From Bufo bufo (Eukaryota; Chordata; Amphibia; Anura; Bufonidae), in the NCBI RefSeq assembly GCF_905171765.1, contig NC_053397.1, positions 8,375,677 to 8,439,676 of the forward strand: a stretch of DNA of 64,000 bases. Direction: 5' to 3'. Below the pieces are notes generated by a model, which did no database searches, was not told where the DNA came from, and saw only the letters and a program-made list of their open reading frames with translations. Position numbers and translations under genes: made by a program. Positions 1-12,041 of this stretch are shown in pieces. Each line of letters starts with the position of its first letter. Positions within the stretch are counted from its first letter, which is position 1.

Positions 1-1500
1 GCGACACAAATCGCTCTTTGAGCCCAACCACGAAGCTCTTCAGGATCTATACGTGAGCCATCCGCTCTGGCAGTTTCAGCCAATTCTAGCAGTATAGTAA
101 GGGGCCCAAATACATCCAGGAGCTTGTCCTGGCAGCTCCTCAAGGCGGAGTCTAACCCTCTACGGGGGTTCCAGCCTGATTTTGCCAAAAATTGGGTCAT
201 TTTGGGGTCGACCACAGGGGTATCACAGACCTTGTTAGGGACCAAGGGTCTAGGGCACTCAGCATGTAGCTTGTTACGAGCTTCTTTACTTAGCGGGTGG
301 CGAACCGAGATTCCAAATATTTACCCACATATTGGACGGAAGCCATTCCGCTGACCGGGGGTGGTGGAGAGTGTCAGGATCGAACATAAGTTTGCCAGCA
401 GGGTCTACCAAAGGCAGACGTCAAATCGACCGTTGACGGAGGCTGAGCTGGCTACTAAGGAAGTAGAGGGGACAGGGCCCCTGTAGTGGGGAGTCGGATC
501 AGGGGTCTCCTCATCAGAGGTGATAATCATGATCCTCAAACGCCTCTAAATCTGAGCCCACATCAGAATCTGAATCAGTACCTGGTTTGTGCTCTGGCAC
601 ATTTCACGTACGCGCCTTTTCTGGCCTGCAAGGCTCTCTTGCGTGAACGTAGCACGCTCTCATGGTGGCAGTACGCACACCAGTTCTATTAGCCTGGTGA
701 AACAGGAGCATCAATAGCATCAGATGCGTAGTATGTATAACAGGGGCAGTCTGCAGGCCTCTCTAGGAGGGTGTGCAGCAAGGGCCTGAGAAATGGTGGC
801 AGCCGAGCATAGTGGGACATGGAGTCCATAGCAGTCAGTATGGCACTGAGATCCGACTGCTGTAGGCCAATGTATGAGGGGTCATCCTCTCTACCTCCAT
901 CTCATCTGCAGGCTTGGGCAGGCCTGGGGAGGAGGGTAAATCGGCTGCTGACATAGTGAGGGGTATGAATAAATATAGCCCAGGGCCAAGTAGTAAAGCA
1001 CAGGGCCGAAACAGGGGAAATACCTAACCTTACCTAAGAGCAACGAGCAAGGGTTAATCACCCATGCGCGATGCGGTAGGAGCGGGGCAGAACAGGGAAG
1101 CATGCAATGCTGGCCGTACCTATGCCAGACAGGCGGAAGCAGAAAGTACGCCAAGATCCCGCGATAGGCGAGAACCAAGATGGCCGCCGGGATCTCCGCG
1201 AGACTACGCGCAAGCCCGGGAAAACAGAGAAAAAAGATCCGCCGTCAGGGAAAGGGAGACCCGATCCAAGAAGCAAGGGAAAGAGCGCCAAACGCAAGTA
1301 TCAAGGGAAGATGATGCAGCGGACCGAGCAATAAGAGGAAAATAAATGTGGGATAAGGCACAGAGCTGATTGGGGGGGGGAGACCCCCCGAAATGGGTAC
1401 AAACAGTAGGAAATAACACCCCCAGGAATGATAAGGGGTAGGAAAAACCAACATAAACCGTGACAAACAATATTATAATGCAGATCTGATGGGAAAACAA
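1..1500 (-). pseudogene. Decayed DIRS-like retrotransposon, gag portion and leader
   Basis: Read on the minus strand, positions 296 to 1 form an open stretch of about 98 codons running off the left edge. It contains a FLAKSGWNP block followed by a CQDKLLDVFGPLT block and ends in WAQRAICV. This pattern matches, from memory, the Gag-like first ORF of amphibian DIRS1 tyrosine-recombinase retrotransposons. Further upstream in element sense (about 900 to 300) are gag-like pieces in shifting frames, including an acidic stretch rich in D and E and a CAYCHH motif, broken by stops and frameshifts. The GC-rich stretch at about 1060-1350 may be the element's leader. Only the 5' part is in the window; the reverse transcriptase and recombinase would lie to the left. 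The family call is inference from the gag motif, and the outer boundary near 1500 is uncertain. Confidence 0.5.
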
Positions 1501-1774
1501 GCATGGGATAAAACACCGATAGATAAAATATATATATATTCTGGAACCAAATACACAATTGATCTAATCAATAGCTCATAGGTAAAAATTGCAGCACTTA
1601 TCTGTGGCAGCAGCAAAGAAAAGGAAGACCCAGAGGAAAAGCTGCCTGATATAGGGGCTGTCTGGGGAGGGACATTGTGTACGATGGTTACCATGTTCAT
1701 TAGTGTAAATTTCTTTGCTGCTATTGGTGAACAGTAAAGGAAGAGATAGCATTAGGAGCCTCCGTGTCTTGCTG

Positions 1775-2690
1775 TAAAACTGAGGATCAGTACAGGAATA
1801 AGTAATCGTATGTACACAGTGACTGCACCGAGCAAATAGTGAGTGCAGCTCTAGGCGTATATTACAGGATGTAACTCAGGATCAGTACAGATGAGTATGT
1901 ATGTACAGCAGTGACTCCACCAGCAGAATAGTGAGTGCAGCTCTGGAGTATAATACAGGATGTAACTCAGGATCAGTACAGAGATAAGTAATGTATGTAC
2001 ACAGTGACTGCACCAGCAGATAGTGAGTGCAGCTCTGAGTATAATACAGGATGTAACTCAGGATCAGTACAGGATAAGTAATGTATGTACACAGTGACTG
2101 CACCAGCAGAATAGTGAGTGCAGCACTGGAGTATAATACAGGATGGTAACTCAGGATCAGTACAGGATAAGTAATGTATGTACACGTGACTGCAGCCAGC
2201 AAATAGTGAGTGCAGCTCTGGAGTATAATACAGGAAGTGACTCAGGATCAGTACAGGATAAGTAATGTATGTAACACGAGTGACTGGCATCAGCAGAATA
2301 GTGAGTGCAGCTCTAGAGTACAATACAGGATGTTACTCAGCATCAGTACAGGATAAGTAATGTATGTACACAGTGACTGCACCAGCAGAATAGTGAGTGC
2401 AGCTCTGGAGTAGTAATACAGGATGTAACTCAGGATCAGTACAGGATACATAATGTATGTACACAGTGACTGCACCAGCAGAATAGTGGAGTGCAGCTCT
2501 GGAGTATAATACAGGATGTAACTCACGATCAGTACAGGATAAGTAATGTATGTACACAGTGACTGCACCAGCAGAATAGTGAGTGCAGCTCTGGAGTATA
2601 ATACAGGATGTAACTCAGGATCAGTACAGGATAGGTAATGTATGTACACAGTGACTGCACCAGCAGAATAGTGAGTGCAGCTGTGGAAAG
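1775..2690. repeat. Minisatellite, ~92-bp unit, about 10 copies
   Basis: The phrase gtgagtgcagctctggagta recurs at about 1839, 1931, 2023, 2113, 2205, 2299, 2391, 2487, 2579 and 2671, giving a period of 90 to 96 bp. Copies differ by single bases and small indels. Short open frames on the minus strand are by-products of the repeat. No gene is supported. Confidence 0.9.
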
Positions 2691-3261
2691 AATATAACTA
2701 GTGTTGATAGGTGGACATACCCTTTAAGGACATTTGACCAGCTTGTCTGCTCTTGGCAGGAGTGAAGCCGTCCTCAGCCGTGCAGACTATGTATCTGCTA
2801 TTATTAGGCTCGCGCCGTCTCCCGTCACAGAGCACATGCCTTGTTCAATTCTGATTTCCTTACATTGAGGAAAATGTCATATATTATGGATCAAGAAACA
2901 GAAAATGAATATAATTGCCACAAATGGTTGTACTGGACGTAAAGCGGAGATGTTAAGTGAATCCTGAGCGAGTGCGAGACGCGGTTCCTGCGAGGATTGT
3001 GTTGTCTGAAATGGATATCTAAGGTCTCAGGATTATTAAGTGCTGAGTTTGGGAGATGGAAAATCTTTATATGTGAGATTATTCTCGGGATAAGTGAAGG
3101 CTCGTTTTATAATTATTAATTTATAATGTTCAATGACCACAAGAAATATAAACCCTCCGCAGAGTTGTATCAGGGCCTAGAAAAGCTGGGTGACCACCAA
3201 TACGGCTCCCTGTACTGCACTGCTTCTTCATCTTTCTCTTTGCTTTTCAAGTGGTACTTTG
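2691..3261. other. Unique sequence, no gene seen
   Basis: This is non-repetitive sequence between two minisatellites. I see no open frame, tRNA-like fold or transposon end in it. It may belong to intron or upstream sequence of the contactin gene. Confidence 0.5.
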
Positions 3262-6200
3262 TACACCCCACCCCATAGTGTCCAGTATATAATACACCCC
3301 CAGACCGTCCAGTATATAATACACCCCACAGACCGTCCAGTATATAATACACCCCACCCCATAGTGTCCAGTATATAATACACCCCACCCCATAGTGTCC
3401 AGTATATAATACACCCCCCAGACCGTCCAGTATATAATACACCCCACCCCATAGTGTCCAGTATATAATACACCCCACAGTGTCCAGTATATAATACACC
3501 CCCAGACCGTCCAGTATATAATACACCCCCAGACCGTCCAGTATATAATACACCCCACCTTATAGTTTCCAGTATATACACCCCCCAGACCGTCCAGTAT
3601 ATAATACACCCCACCCCATAGTGTCCAGTATATAATACCCCCCAGACCGTCCAGTATATAATACACCCCCCAGACCGTCCAGTATATAATACACCCCACC
3701 CCATAGTGTCCAGTATATAATACACCCCCCAGACCGTCCAGTATATAATACACCCCACCCCATAGTGTCCAGTATATAATACACCCCACCCCATAGTGTC
3801 CAGTATATAATACACCCCCAGACCGTCCAGTATATAATACACCCCCCTTATAGTGTCCAGTATATAATACACCCCCCAGACCGTCCAGTATATAATACAC
3901 CCCACCCCATAGTGTCCAGTATATAATACACCCCCAGACCGTCCAGTATATAATACACCCCACAGACCGTCCAGTATATAATACACCCCACCCCATAGTG
4001 TCCAGTATATAATACACACCCCCCAGACCGTCCAGTATATAATACACCCCACCCCATAGTGTCCAGTATATTATTACACCCCACCCCATAGTGTCCAGTA
4101 TATAATACATCCCCCAGACCGTCCAGTATATAATACACACCCACCCATCGTGTCCAGTATATAATACACCCCCCAGACCATCCAGTATATATTCACCCAA
4201 CCCATAGTGTCCAGTATATAATACACCCCCAGACCGTCCAGTATATAATACACCCCACCCCATAGTGTCCAGTATATAATACACCCCCCAGACCGTCCAG
4301 TATATAATACAACCCACCCCATAGTGTCCAGTATATAATACACCCCCCAGACCGTCCAGTATATAATACACCCCCCCCATAGTGTCCAGTATATAATACA
4401 CCCCCCAGACCGTCCAGTATATAATACACCCCACCCCATAGTGTCCAGTAGTATAATACACCCCCCAGACCGTCCAGTATATAATACACCCCACCCCATA
4501 GTGTCCAGTATATAATACACCCCCAGACCGTCAGTATATAATACCCCCCACCCCATAGTGTCCAGTATATAATACACCCCCAGACCGTCCAGTATAATAC
4601 AACCCCACCCCATAGTGTCCAGTATATAATACACCCCACAGTGTCCAGTATATAAAACACCCCCAGACCGTCCAGTATATAATACACCCCACCTTATAGT
4701 GTCCTGTATATAATACACCCCACCTTATAGTGTCCAGTATAATACACCCCCCAGACCGTCCAGTATATAATACACCCCACCCCATAGTGTCCAGTATATA
4801 ATACACCCCCCAGACCGTCCAGTATATAATACACCCCACCCAAGTGTCCATAATAATACACACCCCAGACCGTCCAGTATATAATACACCCCACCCCCCC
4901 ATAGTGTCCAGTATAAATACACCCCACCCCATAGTGTCCAGTATATAATACATCCCCAGACCGCCAGTATATAATACACCCCACCCCATCGTGTCCAGTA
5001 TATAATACACCCCCCAACCGTCCAGTATATAATACACCCCACCCATATGTCCAGTATATAATACACCCCCCAGACCGTCCATATATAATACACCCCACCC
5101 CATATGTCCAGTATATAATACACCCCCCCAACCGTCCAGTATATAATACACCCCATCGTGTCCAGTATATAATATACCCCCAGACTGTCCAGTATATAAT
5201 ATACACCCCACCCCATAGTATCCCGTATATAATACACCCCACCCTATAGAGTCCAGTATATATACACCCCACCCCATAGTGTCCAGTATATAATACACCC
5301 CATAGTATCCCGTATTTAATACACCCCAACCTATGAGTCCAGTATATAATACACCCCACCCCCATAGTGTCCAGTATATAATACACCCCCAGACCGTCCA
5401 GTATATAATACACCCCCCAGACAGTCCAGTATATAATACACCCCCCAGACCGTCCAGTATATAATACACCCCCACCCCATAGTGTCCAGTAATATAATAC
5501 ACCCCCCAGACCGTCCAGTAGATAATACACCCCACCCCATAGTGTGCCAGTATATAATACACCCCCCAGACCGTCCAGTATATAATACACCCCCACCCCA
5601 TAGTGTCCAGTATATAATACACCCCCCAGACCGTCCAGTATATAATACACCCCACCCCATAGTGTCCAGTATATAATACACCCCCCAGACCGTCCAGTAT
5701 ATAATACACCCCCCCCCACAGTGTCCAGTATATAATACAACCCCCCAGACCGTCCAGTATATAATATACACCCCATCGTGTCCAGTATATAATATACCCC
5801 CAGACTGTCCAGTATATAATATACACCCGACCCCATAGTGTCCAGTATATAATACACCCCACCCTATAGAGTCCAGTATATAATACACCCCCACCCCATA
5901 GTGTCCAGTATATAATACACCCCCCAGACCGTCCAGTATATATACACCCCCCAGACCGTCCAGTATATAATACACCCCCCAGACCGTCCAGTATATAAAA
6001 CACCCCCCCAGACCGTCCAGTATATAATATACACCCCAGACCGTCCAGTATATAATACACCCCCCCAGACCGTCCAGTATATAAAACACCCCACCCCATA
6101 GATTCCAGTATATAATACACCCCCCAGACTGTCCAGTATCGAAAATATCCCACACCCTAAACTGTCTAATATGTAATATACCCCGCTCCCACTCTTCAGT

Positions 6201-6545
6201 ATATAATATACACCACGAACCATCCACTATATAATATACACCCCAGACTGTCCAGCATATTATATATCCCCAGACTGTCCAGTATATTATATACACCCCA
6301 GACTGTCCAGTATATAATATACACCCCAAACTGTCCAGTATATAATATACACACCCCCTCACTGTCCAGTATATAATATACCCCCAGTACTGTCCAGTAT
6401 ATAATATACACCCCAGACTGTCCAGTATATAATATACACCCCAGACTGTCCAGTATATAATATACACCCCAGACTGTCCAGTATATAATATATTCCCAGA
6501 CTGTCCAGTATATAATATACCCCCTCACTCTCCAGTATATAATAC
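3262..6545. repeat. Minisatellite of ~28/29-bp TATA-rich units, over 100 copies
   Basis: The core gtccagtatataatacaccc is repeated head to tail across 3.3 kb. Two spacer types alternate irregularly after the core, one ending in cccatagt and the other in cagacc, so pairs of units form a loose ~57-bp higher order. From about 6140 to the right the units become more diverged, which is typical of an array edge. Long open frames on the minus strand (up to 540 codons) arise because the unit has no stop in several frames; they are not genes. Confidence 0.95.
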
Positions 6546-6669
6546 AGCATATATAAAGCAGTAGTAACAACTCTGTAACCAGACTGTGATGAAGCAGCTC
6601 TATCTCCCTCGTACAGCAGGAAATCACAGCATCATACACTGCTCAAATAATACTGCCATACATAAAATA

Positions 6670-8060
6670 CACTGCTCAAAAAAATAAAGGGAACACTTAA
6701 ACAACACAATGTAACTCCAAGTCTGATGTTTTGGTCACTTTTGAATGCTGGCGGTGCTTTCACTCTAGTGGTAGCATGAGACGGAGTCTACAACCCACAC
6801 AAGTGGCTCAGGTAGTGCAGCTTATCCAGTATGGCACATCAATGCGAGCTGTGGCAAGAAGGTTTGCTGTGTCTGTCAGCGTAGTGTCCAGAGCATGGAG
6901 GCGCTACCAGGAGACAGGCCAGTACATCAGGAGACGTGGAGGAGGCCGTAGGAGGGCAACAACCCAGCAGCAGGACGATACCTCCGCCTTTGTGCAAGGA
7001 GGAACAGGAGGAGCACTGCCAGAGCCCTGCAAAATGACCTCCAGCAGGCCACAAATGTGCATGTGTCTGCTCAAACGGTCAGAAACAGACTCCATGAGGG
7101 TGATATGAGGGCCTGACGTCCACAGGTGGGGGTTGTGCTTACAGCCCAACACCGTGCAGGACGTTTGGCATTTGCCAGAGAACACCAAGATTGGCAAATT
7201 CGCCACTGGCGCCCTGTGCTCTTCACAGATGAAAGCAGGTTCACACTGAGCACATGTGACAGACGTGACAGAGTCTGGAGACGCCGTGGAGAACGTTCTG
7301 CTGCCTGCAACATCCTGCAGCATGACCATTTTGGCATTGGGTCAGTAATGGTGTGGGGTGGCATTTCTTTGGAGGGCCGCACAGCCCTCCATGTGCTCGC
7401 CAGAGGTAGCCTGACTGCCATTAGGTACCGAGATGAGATCCTCAGACCCCTTGTGAGACCATATGCTGGTGCGGTTGGCCCTGGGTTCCTCCTAATGCAA
7501 GACAATGCTAGACCTCATGTGGCTGGAGTGTGTCAGCAGTTCCTGCAAGACGAAGGCATTGATGCTATGGACTGGCCCGCCCGTTCCCCAGACCTGAATC
7601 CAATTGAGCACATCTGGGACATCATGTCTCGCTCTATCCACCAACGTCACGTTGCACCACAGACTGTCCAGGAGTTGGCAGATGCTTTAGTCCAGGTCTG
7701 GGAGGAGATCCCTCAGGAGACCGTCCCGCCACCTCATCAGGAGCATGCACAGGCGTTGTAGGGAGGTCATACAGGCAAGTGGAGGCCACACACACTACTG
7801 AGCCTCATTTTGACTTGTTTTAAGGACATTACATCAAAGTTGGATCAGCCTGTAGTGGGTTTTTCCACTTTAATTTTGAGTGTGACTCCAAATCCAGACC
7901 TCCATGGGTTGAAAAATTTGATTTCCATTTTTTTATTTTTGTGTGATTTTGTTGTCAGCACATTCAACTATGTAAAGACCAAAGTATTTCAGAAGAATAT
8001 TTAATTAACTCAGATCTAGGATGTGTTATTTTTGTGTTCCCTTTATTTTTTTGAGCAGTG
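6670..8060 (+). mobile_element. Tc1-family DNA transposon, 1391 bp, inactive
   Basis: Terminal inverted repeats start cactgctcaaaaaaataaag at 6670 and are mirrored at the right end, closing at 8060. The matching part is about 28 bp. A TA dinucleotide flanks both sides (6668-6669 and 8061-8062), the standard Tc1/mariner target duplication. The element carries one transposase gene, which is broken. A partial extra copy of the terminus (tacactgctcaaataa) lies just outside at about 6636, a small local duplication or a relic of another copy. Confidence 0.92.
6776..7801 (+). pseudogene. Tc1-like DD34E transposase pseudogene
   Basis: The protein starts at the ATG at 6776 with an N-terminal helix-turn-helix region ([15 protein letters not shown]) and then a basic RRRGGGRRR hook. 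The catalytic domain shows FTDESRF for the first D, MQDNARPH for the second D and PDLNPIEH for the E; 34 residues separate the second D from the E, so it is a DD34E Tc1 type. Three lesions are visible. A 1-bp loss near 6977 shifts the frame. A TGA occurs near 7113. A second frameshift near 7728 replaces the proper C-terminus, which would otherwise run to the stop at 7799-7801. It therefore cannot make full transposase. Confidence 0.9.
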
Positions 8061-8062
8061 TA

Positions 8063-8375
8063 ATAAGCACCACTGCCGCCACTGTCTCCATCGGCCCCGG
8101 TCATCTCCTCCATACACTGCCGAAGCTTCCCAACAGGTTGGGAGTTATCGAACATTTCTGTTTTGACTAATGGGGTCCAACATCATTCAACATGTGGAGA
8201 ATTTACCCAGGGCGGTAATTTACCCCTCTTCACCCTCCTCGCCCCTATTCAGGGCTCCGGCACACAGCTGCATGGGGATTGTGGTCACTGCGAATCACAG
8301 ATCCCGGCCAAGTGCACGCCGCCATTTTTTATAAACTGCTGTAGAAATGTCCTGTCCTTGTCTGCAAAACGGACC
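8063..8375. other. Unique sequence, no gene seen
   Basis: No open frame of note and no recognisable repeat end between the Tc1 element and the next inverted-repeat element. Confidence 0.4.
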
Positions 8376-8537
8376 GAACTTGTGTTTTAAGTTCGGCGTC
8401 TAAAGTTCGGATTCGGTTTTCTAGGAATCCCATTATTGATTCCACTACCACGGACTATAACGGAATTCATAATCCATATCGGGATTCTACTATAACCTGA
8501 ACCCCAACTTTAGACGCCGAACTAAAACCACAAGTTC
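8376..8537. mobile_element. MITE-like inverted-repeat element, 162 bp
   Basis: The left arm begins gaacttgtgttttaagttcg and the right arm is its imperfect reverse complement, with about 40 bp matching, both including gttcggcgtctaaagtt. The pairing continues inward toward gggattc, so the whole element can fold into one hairpin. There is no coding capacity. I could not fix a target duplication or assign a superfamily. Confidence 0.65.
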
Positions 8538-8933
8538 TCTCCATACTACTGGTGTATTGTACGGCGGTTATCTGGCACAGCCGAGCCGCGTGAGCTGACG
8601 CTCCACCAAGATATTAGACAAGTGGAGAGCGCTGGAGGGAAATACTGATGTAGAAGCCATGATGGATCCCCCCAGGTAATCTCTTGATGTCCACCTGTTC
8701 CCTTTGGTCCATGTCATCATGTAGCAGAGCTAAGCAGCGGCGTGGAGCAGGATCCTCATCATTGTACGCCGTCTGCGTGCGGCGATACATTTTGGAGACG
8801 GTTGTCACGTCTGGGATTCTCCGCAATCATCTGTGTATCAAATAGAAATAATTAGGAAGGAAAGACGGAAGCAGCGGGCGCCTCGCGGATGAAGAAGACG
8901 CCACAAGAGGACCAGGCAGAGGGACGGGGGACA
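8538..8933. other. Unique sequence, no gene seen
   Basis: No repeat end, motif or credible exon was recognised in this stretch. Confidence 0.35.
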
Positions 8934-9395
8934 TGTTGGGGGTTATAGTGCTTTAGGAATAGAGTGTAATAGGCTTGTATTATGGTTATGTACAGTGGTC
9001 AGGTCATGTTGGGGGTTGTAGTGCCCTATGAATAGAGTATAATAGAATTGTATTATGGTCACGTCTAGTGGTCAGGTCATGTTGGGGGTTGTAGTGTCTA
9101 TGAATACAGTATAATAGAGTTGTATTATGGTCAGGTTATGTTGGGGGTTGTAGTGTTCTATATAGACTTGTAGTATGGTCGTGTTTACAGATCTCTATGT
9201 ATAGAGTATAGTAGACTTATGGTCGGGTCATGTTGGGGGTTGTAGTGCTATGTGAATAAGGTATAATAGTTCTGTATTATGGTCAAGTCCAGAGGTCGGG
9301 TCATGTTGGGGGTTGTAGTGTTCTACGTATAGAGTATAATAAAATAGTATTTTGGTCACGTCTAGTGGTCAGGCCATGTTGGGGGTTGTAGTTTA
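8934..9395. repeat. Degenerate ~70-90-bp tandem repeat
   Basis: The phrase catgttgggggttgtagtg recurs at about 8932, 9007, 9078, 9130, 9228, 9302 and 9376. It is followed each time by variants of gaatagagtataatag and tattatggtca. The copies are much more diverged than in the other arrays here, so this is an old, decaying minisatellite. Poly-C follows at about 9487. Confidence 0.75.
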
Positions 9396-10044
9396 TGCTG
9401 GATAAAGCATAGTGGAGGTTTATCGCAGTCCTTTTCTTGCTGTTTTACTTCTACGTGGATGCGATCACAGGTTTGGAGTATATCCCCCCCCCCCCTCCGC
9501 TGTGTCGCGGCTCGGTGTTTTGAACGCCATTTGCCCCCCCTCAGCCTGATTGACACTCTCAGCGCCGTTGCAGTTAGTCATTAATCAATTGGCGCTGTCA
9601 ATCACTGCCCTGACACAACGGGCGCGGGAGAAGCGGCGTGCGAGCCGCCAGACAGCAGCTGTGGTTTTTCCTGGCAACCATTAACAACATGGGAAAAACA
9701 GAAAACCATTACAAGTCAACCTGACGTGTTAAAAGAAGGAACCCTGCAGGCAGGTGAACGCAGGGAGCTCATTTGTGGCTGCACACGGGGGCTTCACCCT
9801 CACCGGCCCCCGTGGGTGTCACCAATCACCTCCTTAGAATAGACGCTCATGGACCAGATCCAGGGTCATTGGGAGCCAATCAAAGAGTATAAGAAACAGT
9901 TATCAGCTTTATAATCTACATTATAAGATCTATGCTTGCTGTTAGTGAATAGGAAGATGCATTCAGAGGCTACAAACCTGTTCTCCCCAAGTCCGACTCC
10001 TATATAAGGTGCAGCTCAGGCCTCTGCTGGGGGCCTATTAGATG
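9396..10044. other. Mostly unique sequence with a possible regulatory patch
   Basis: No gene seen. Positions 9570-9615 contain attaatcaattgg followed by tgtcaatca, which resemble homeodomain and PBX/MEIS-type sites. This is only suggestive of a conserved noncoding element. Positions 9929-9990 contain a left-end fragment of a MITE family (tgcttgctgttagtgaatag) seen again near 30796, 39800 and 63110. Confidence 0.3.
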
Positions 10045-10259
10045 GGGGCGCAATGTGACAAAGGTGCAGAAGGACAAGTTCTATCTTTTTGCGGAATGGA
10101 AGCAAGGAATGGAACCCCACATGAGCACTCCGTAATGCTTCCGTTCCGTGCTTCCGTTCAGTTCCGCACCTCATCTCCGGATTTGCGGACCCATTCAAGT
10201 GAATGGGTCGGCATCCGTGATGTGCAATACGGCCACGGGGGACACATGTGCAAGAGGCC
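10045..10259. mobile_element. Harbinger-like MITE, copy A, left-truncated
   Basis: This belongs to a family rich in tttttgcgga, cggacccatt and ttccgt blocks that pair with one another. The right end reads acatgtgcaagaggcc and is followed by TAA. The left terminus (ggcctcatgcacacg in other copies) is missing. There is no coding capacity. Confidence 0.6.
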
Positions 10260-10348
10260 TAATATTCATGTGTGTGACTTTTCCTGCTTCGTGCCACACG
10301 TGGACACATCTGCACCGTTATTTGTGCCTCAATCTAACCTCCGCCTTA

Positions 10349-10828
10349 GGCCTCATGCACACGACTGTTGTTGTTTTTCAGTCCGTTTTTCACGGATCCG
10401 TTGTTCCGTATCTGAGTTTTTTTTTTCTCTGATTTAGGTCCTCTTCCATTCCGTTATTCCACAATACATATCCGTATGGTTTCCGTATGCAATCCGTTTT
10501 TTGCGGATCGGACACAGAAACAGTAACCTATGAGCAATATGGGCTGGGCATAGCATTTCTATAGTATGGATACGCAAAATACGGATGTGTTCTGTGTGCG
10601 TTCCGTATTTTTTGCGGACCCATTGACTTAAATGGGGTCTTGGACCATGATTTGCGGACAATAATAGGACATGCACTACTTTTTTGCAGAACAGAAATAC
10701 GGAAACGGAATACACATGGAATACCTTCCATTGCTTTACCGGACCCATTGAAGTGAATGGTTCCGCATACGGTCCGCAAAAAAAATGGAATGGAGGCGGA
10801 AAGAGAATACGTTCTTGTGCCTGAGCCC
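10349..10828. mobile_element. Harbinger-like palindromic MITE, copy B, ~480 bp
   Basis: It starts ggcctcatgcacacgac right after TTA (10346-10348) and ends gttcttgtgcctgagccc before TGA. Arms are imperfect reverse complements over most of the length. Internally it carries paired forms of ttgcggacccatt and ggacccattgaagtgaatgg. The 3-bp TWA-like flank suggests PIF/Harbinger mobilisation, but that is inferred from comparing all copies in this window. Confidence 0.65.
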
Positions 10829-11083
10829 TGAGGTGTCAACAGATCCTACAATGTAGCAGATTCTAAAATGTAACACATTATATGATGAAGCAATTCATAC
10901 AATGTCGTAAATCATTGCTCCTTTTCAGAAATCCGTCCGTCCGTCAGACGCTATCCTGCGAATTTGTCCGTATATGATCCAGGTCTTGTTTTCTCATGAA
11001 GTTTCTCTGTGTGAATCTGAACGTCTGCCTGACATAAGCACGAGACTACATTACAGGGGTCTCGTCTCCACCAAGCACCTTGG

Positions 11084-11325
11084 GGCTCATGCACACGAAC
11101 GTATTTTCTTTCCCTGTCCGTTCCATTATTTTTTTGCGGACCATATGCGGAACCATTCACTTCAATCGGTCCGCAAAGAAAGCGGAAGTTACTCCATGTG
11201 CATTCCGTATTTCTGTTCCGCAAAAAAAATAGAGCATGTCCTATTATTGTGCGCATTACGGACAAGGATAGGACTGTTCTGTTCCGCAAAATACGGAATG
11301 CACACGGATGTCATCTGTATCTCTG
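11084..11325. mobile_element. Harbinger-like MITE, copy C, right-truncated
   Basis: It begins gggctcatgcacacgaacgt at 11084 and contains the family blocks tttttgcggaccatatgcgg, cctattattgtgcgcattac and ttccgcaaaatacggaatgc. It fades out near 11325 without the expected inverted right terminus. Confidence 0.6.
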
Positions 11326-11384
11326 CCATATGTTTCACTCTCCCCTTTGTGAGGTATGTGTGTCTCCTGCCTCAGTGCCTAGAC

Positions 11385-11526
11385 CAGGGATGTTTAACCT
11401 CCGGCACTCCAGCTGTGGTGAAACTACCACTCCCAGCATACTCCATTCATCTCTATGCCAAGCAGGAGTACATCTTGGGAGTCGTAGTTCTACCACAGCT
11501 GGAGTTCCGGAGGTCAGCCGTCACAG
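11385..11526. mobile_element. hAT-type MITE, 142 bp, with perfect 8-bp target duplication
   Basis: The left arm starts cagggatgtttaacctccgg and the right arm ends ggaggtcagccgtcacag, its imperfect inverse. The arms share ctccagctgtgg and its complement. The 8-bp sequence gcctagac is present directly outside both ends (11377-11384 and 11527-11534). An 8-bp duplication with a CAGG-type terminus is the hAT signature. There is no coding capacity. A second member lies at 32453-32599. Confidence 0.85.
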
Positions 11527-11934
11527 GCCTAGACGTTCCTTCCTGGGGTCTACGGTCTCGGCCCACGATGGTCTTTGCTGTGAGGAGGCGACGTGGTGCT
11601 TGCAGGAGCTCCTTGTCGGGCCGCGGTGCGGTGGCACCGGGCCCAGTGCTGCGGTCTGTCCGTGTACCGACACAGCTCGCCCGGCGTGTTCCCAGCAGAG
11701 ATTACATTTCAATTGATCTGAGCCTCTTAATCTAACATCAATAGGTAGGGGGATGTCATATTTCCAGAAGGGGCTGTGCATGCGCTGCATTGACACCACA
11801 GCCGCAGCGGCGAATCTGGGTCACAGCCGTAGCCTGGACGATGAGGATCAGGGGATGTAGGATGGGATCAGACGACCACTCGTCCTGTGCAATGTGAATG
11901 GATGAATTCTAAACTTTCCGCTTCTCTCCTACAG

Positions 11935-12041
11935 ATAAAAGGGTACAGTTGCCGCACATCCGAGAGACGTCCGACCCCACAAAGTGAGGATGAGGTTGCT
12001 ATGGAAACTGCTGGCGCTTCGCTGGTTCATGTGTCTTGCAG
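11935..12041 (+). CDS. CNTN3: Contactin exon 1 (coding from 11990): 5'UTR end and signal peptide
   Basis: A pyrimidine-rich tract and acag precede 11935, so this exon is itself spliced to an upstream noncoding exon that I could not locate. The first 55 bases are 5'UTR. ATG at 11990 opens [17 protein letters not shown], a short hydrophobic signal peptide of contactin type. An in-frame GTG lies two codons earlier but ATG is the natural start. The donor is G|gtaaca at 12042, phase 1. A tandem array begins only about 270 bp downstream. Confidence 0.85.

Noticed and set aside
3170..6639. Minus-strand frames up to 540 codons (repeats of GVYYILDGLG type)
   Set aside because: They are the product of the TATA-rich minisatellite, with no independent coding evidence.
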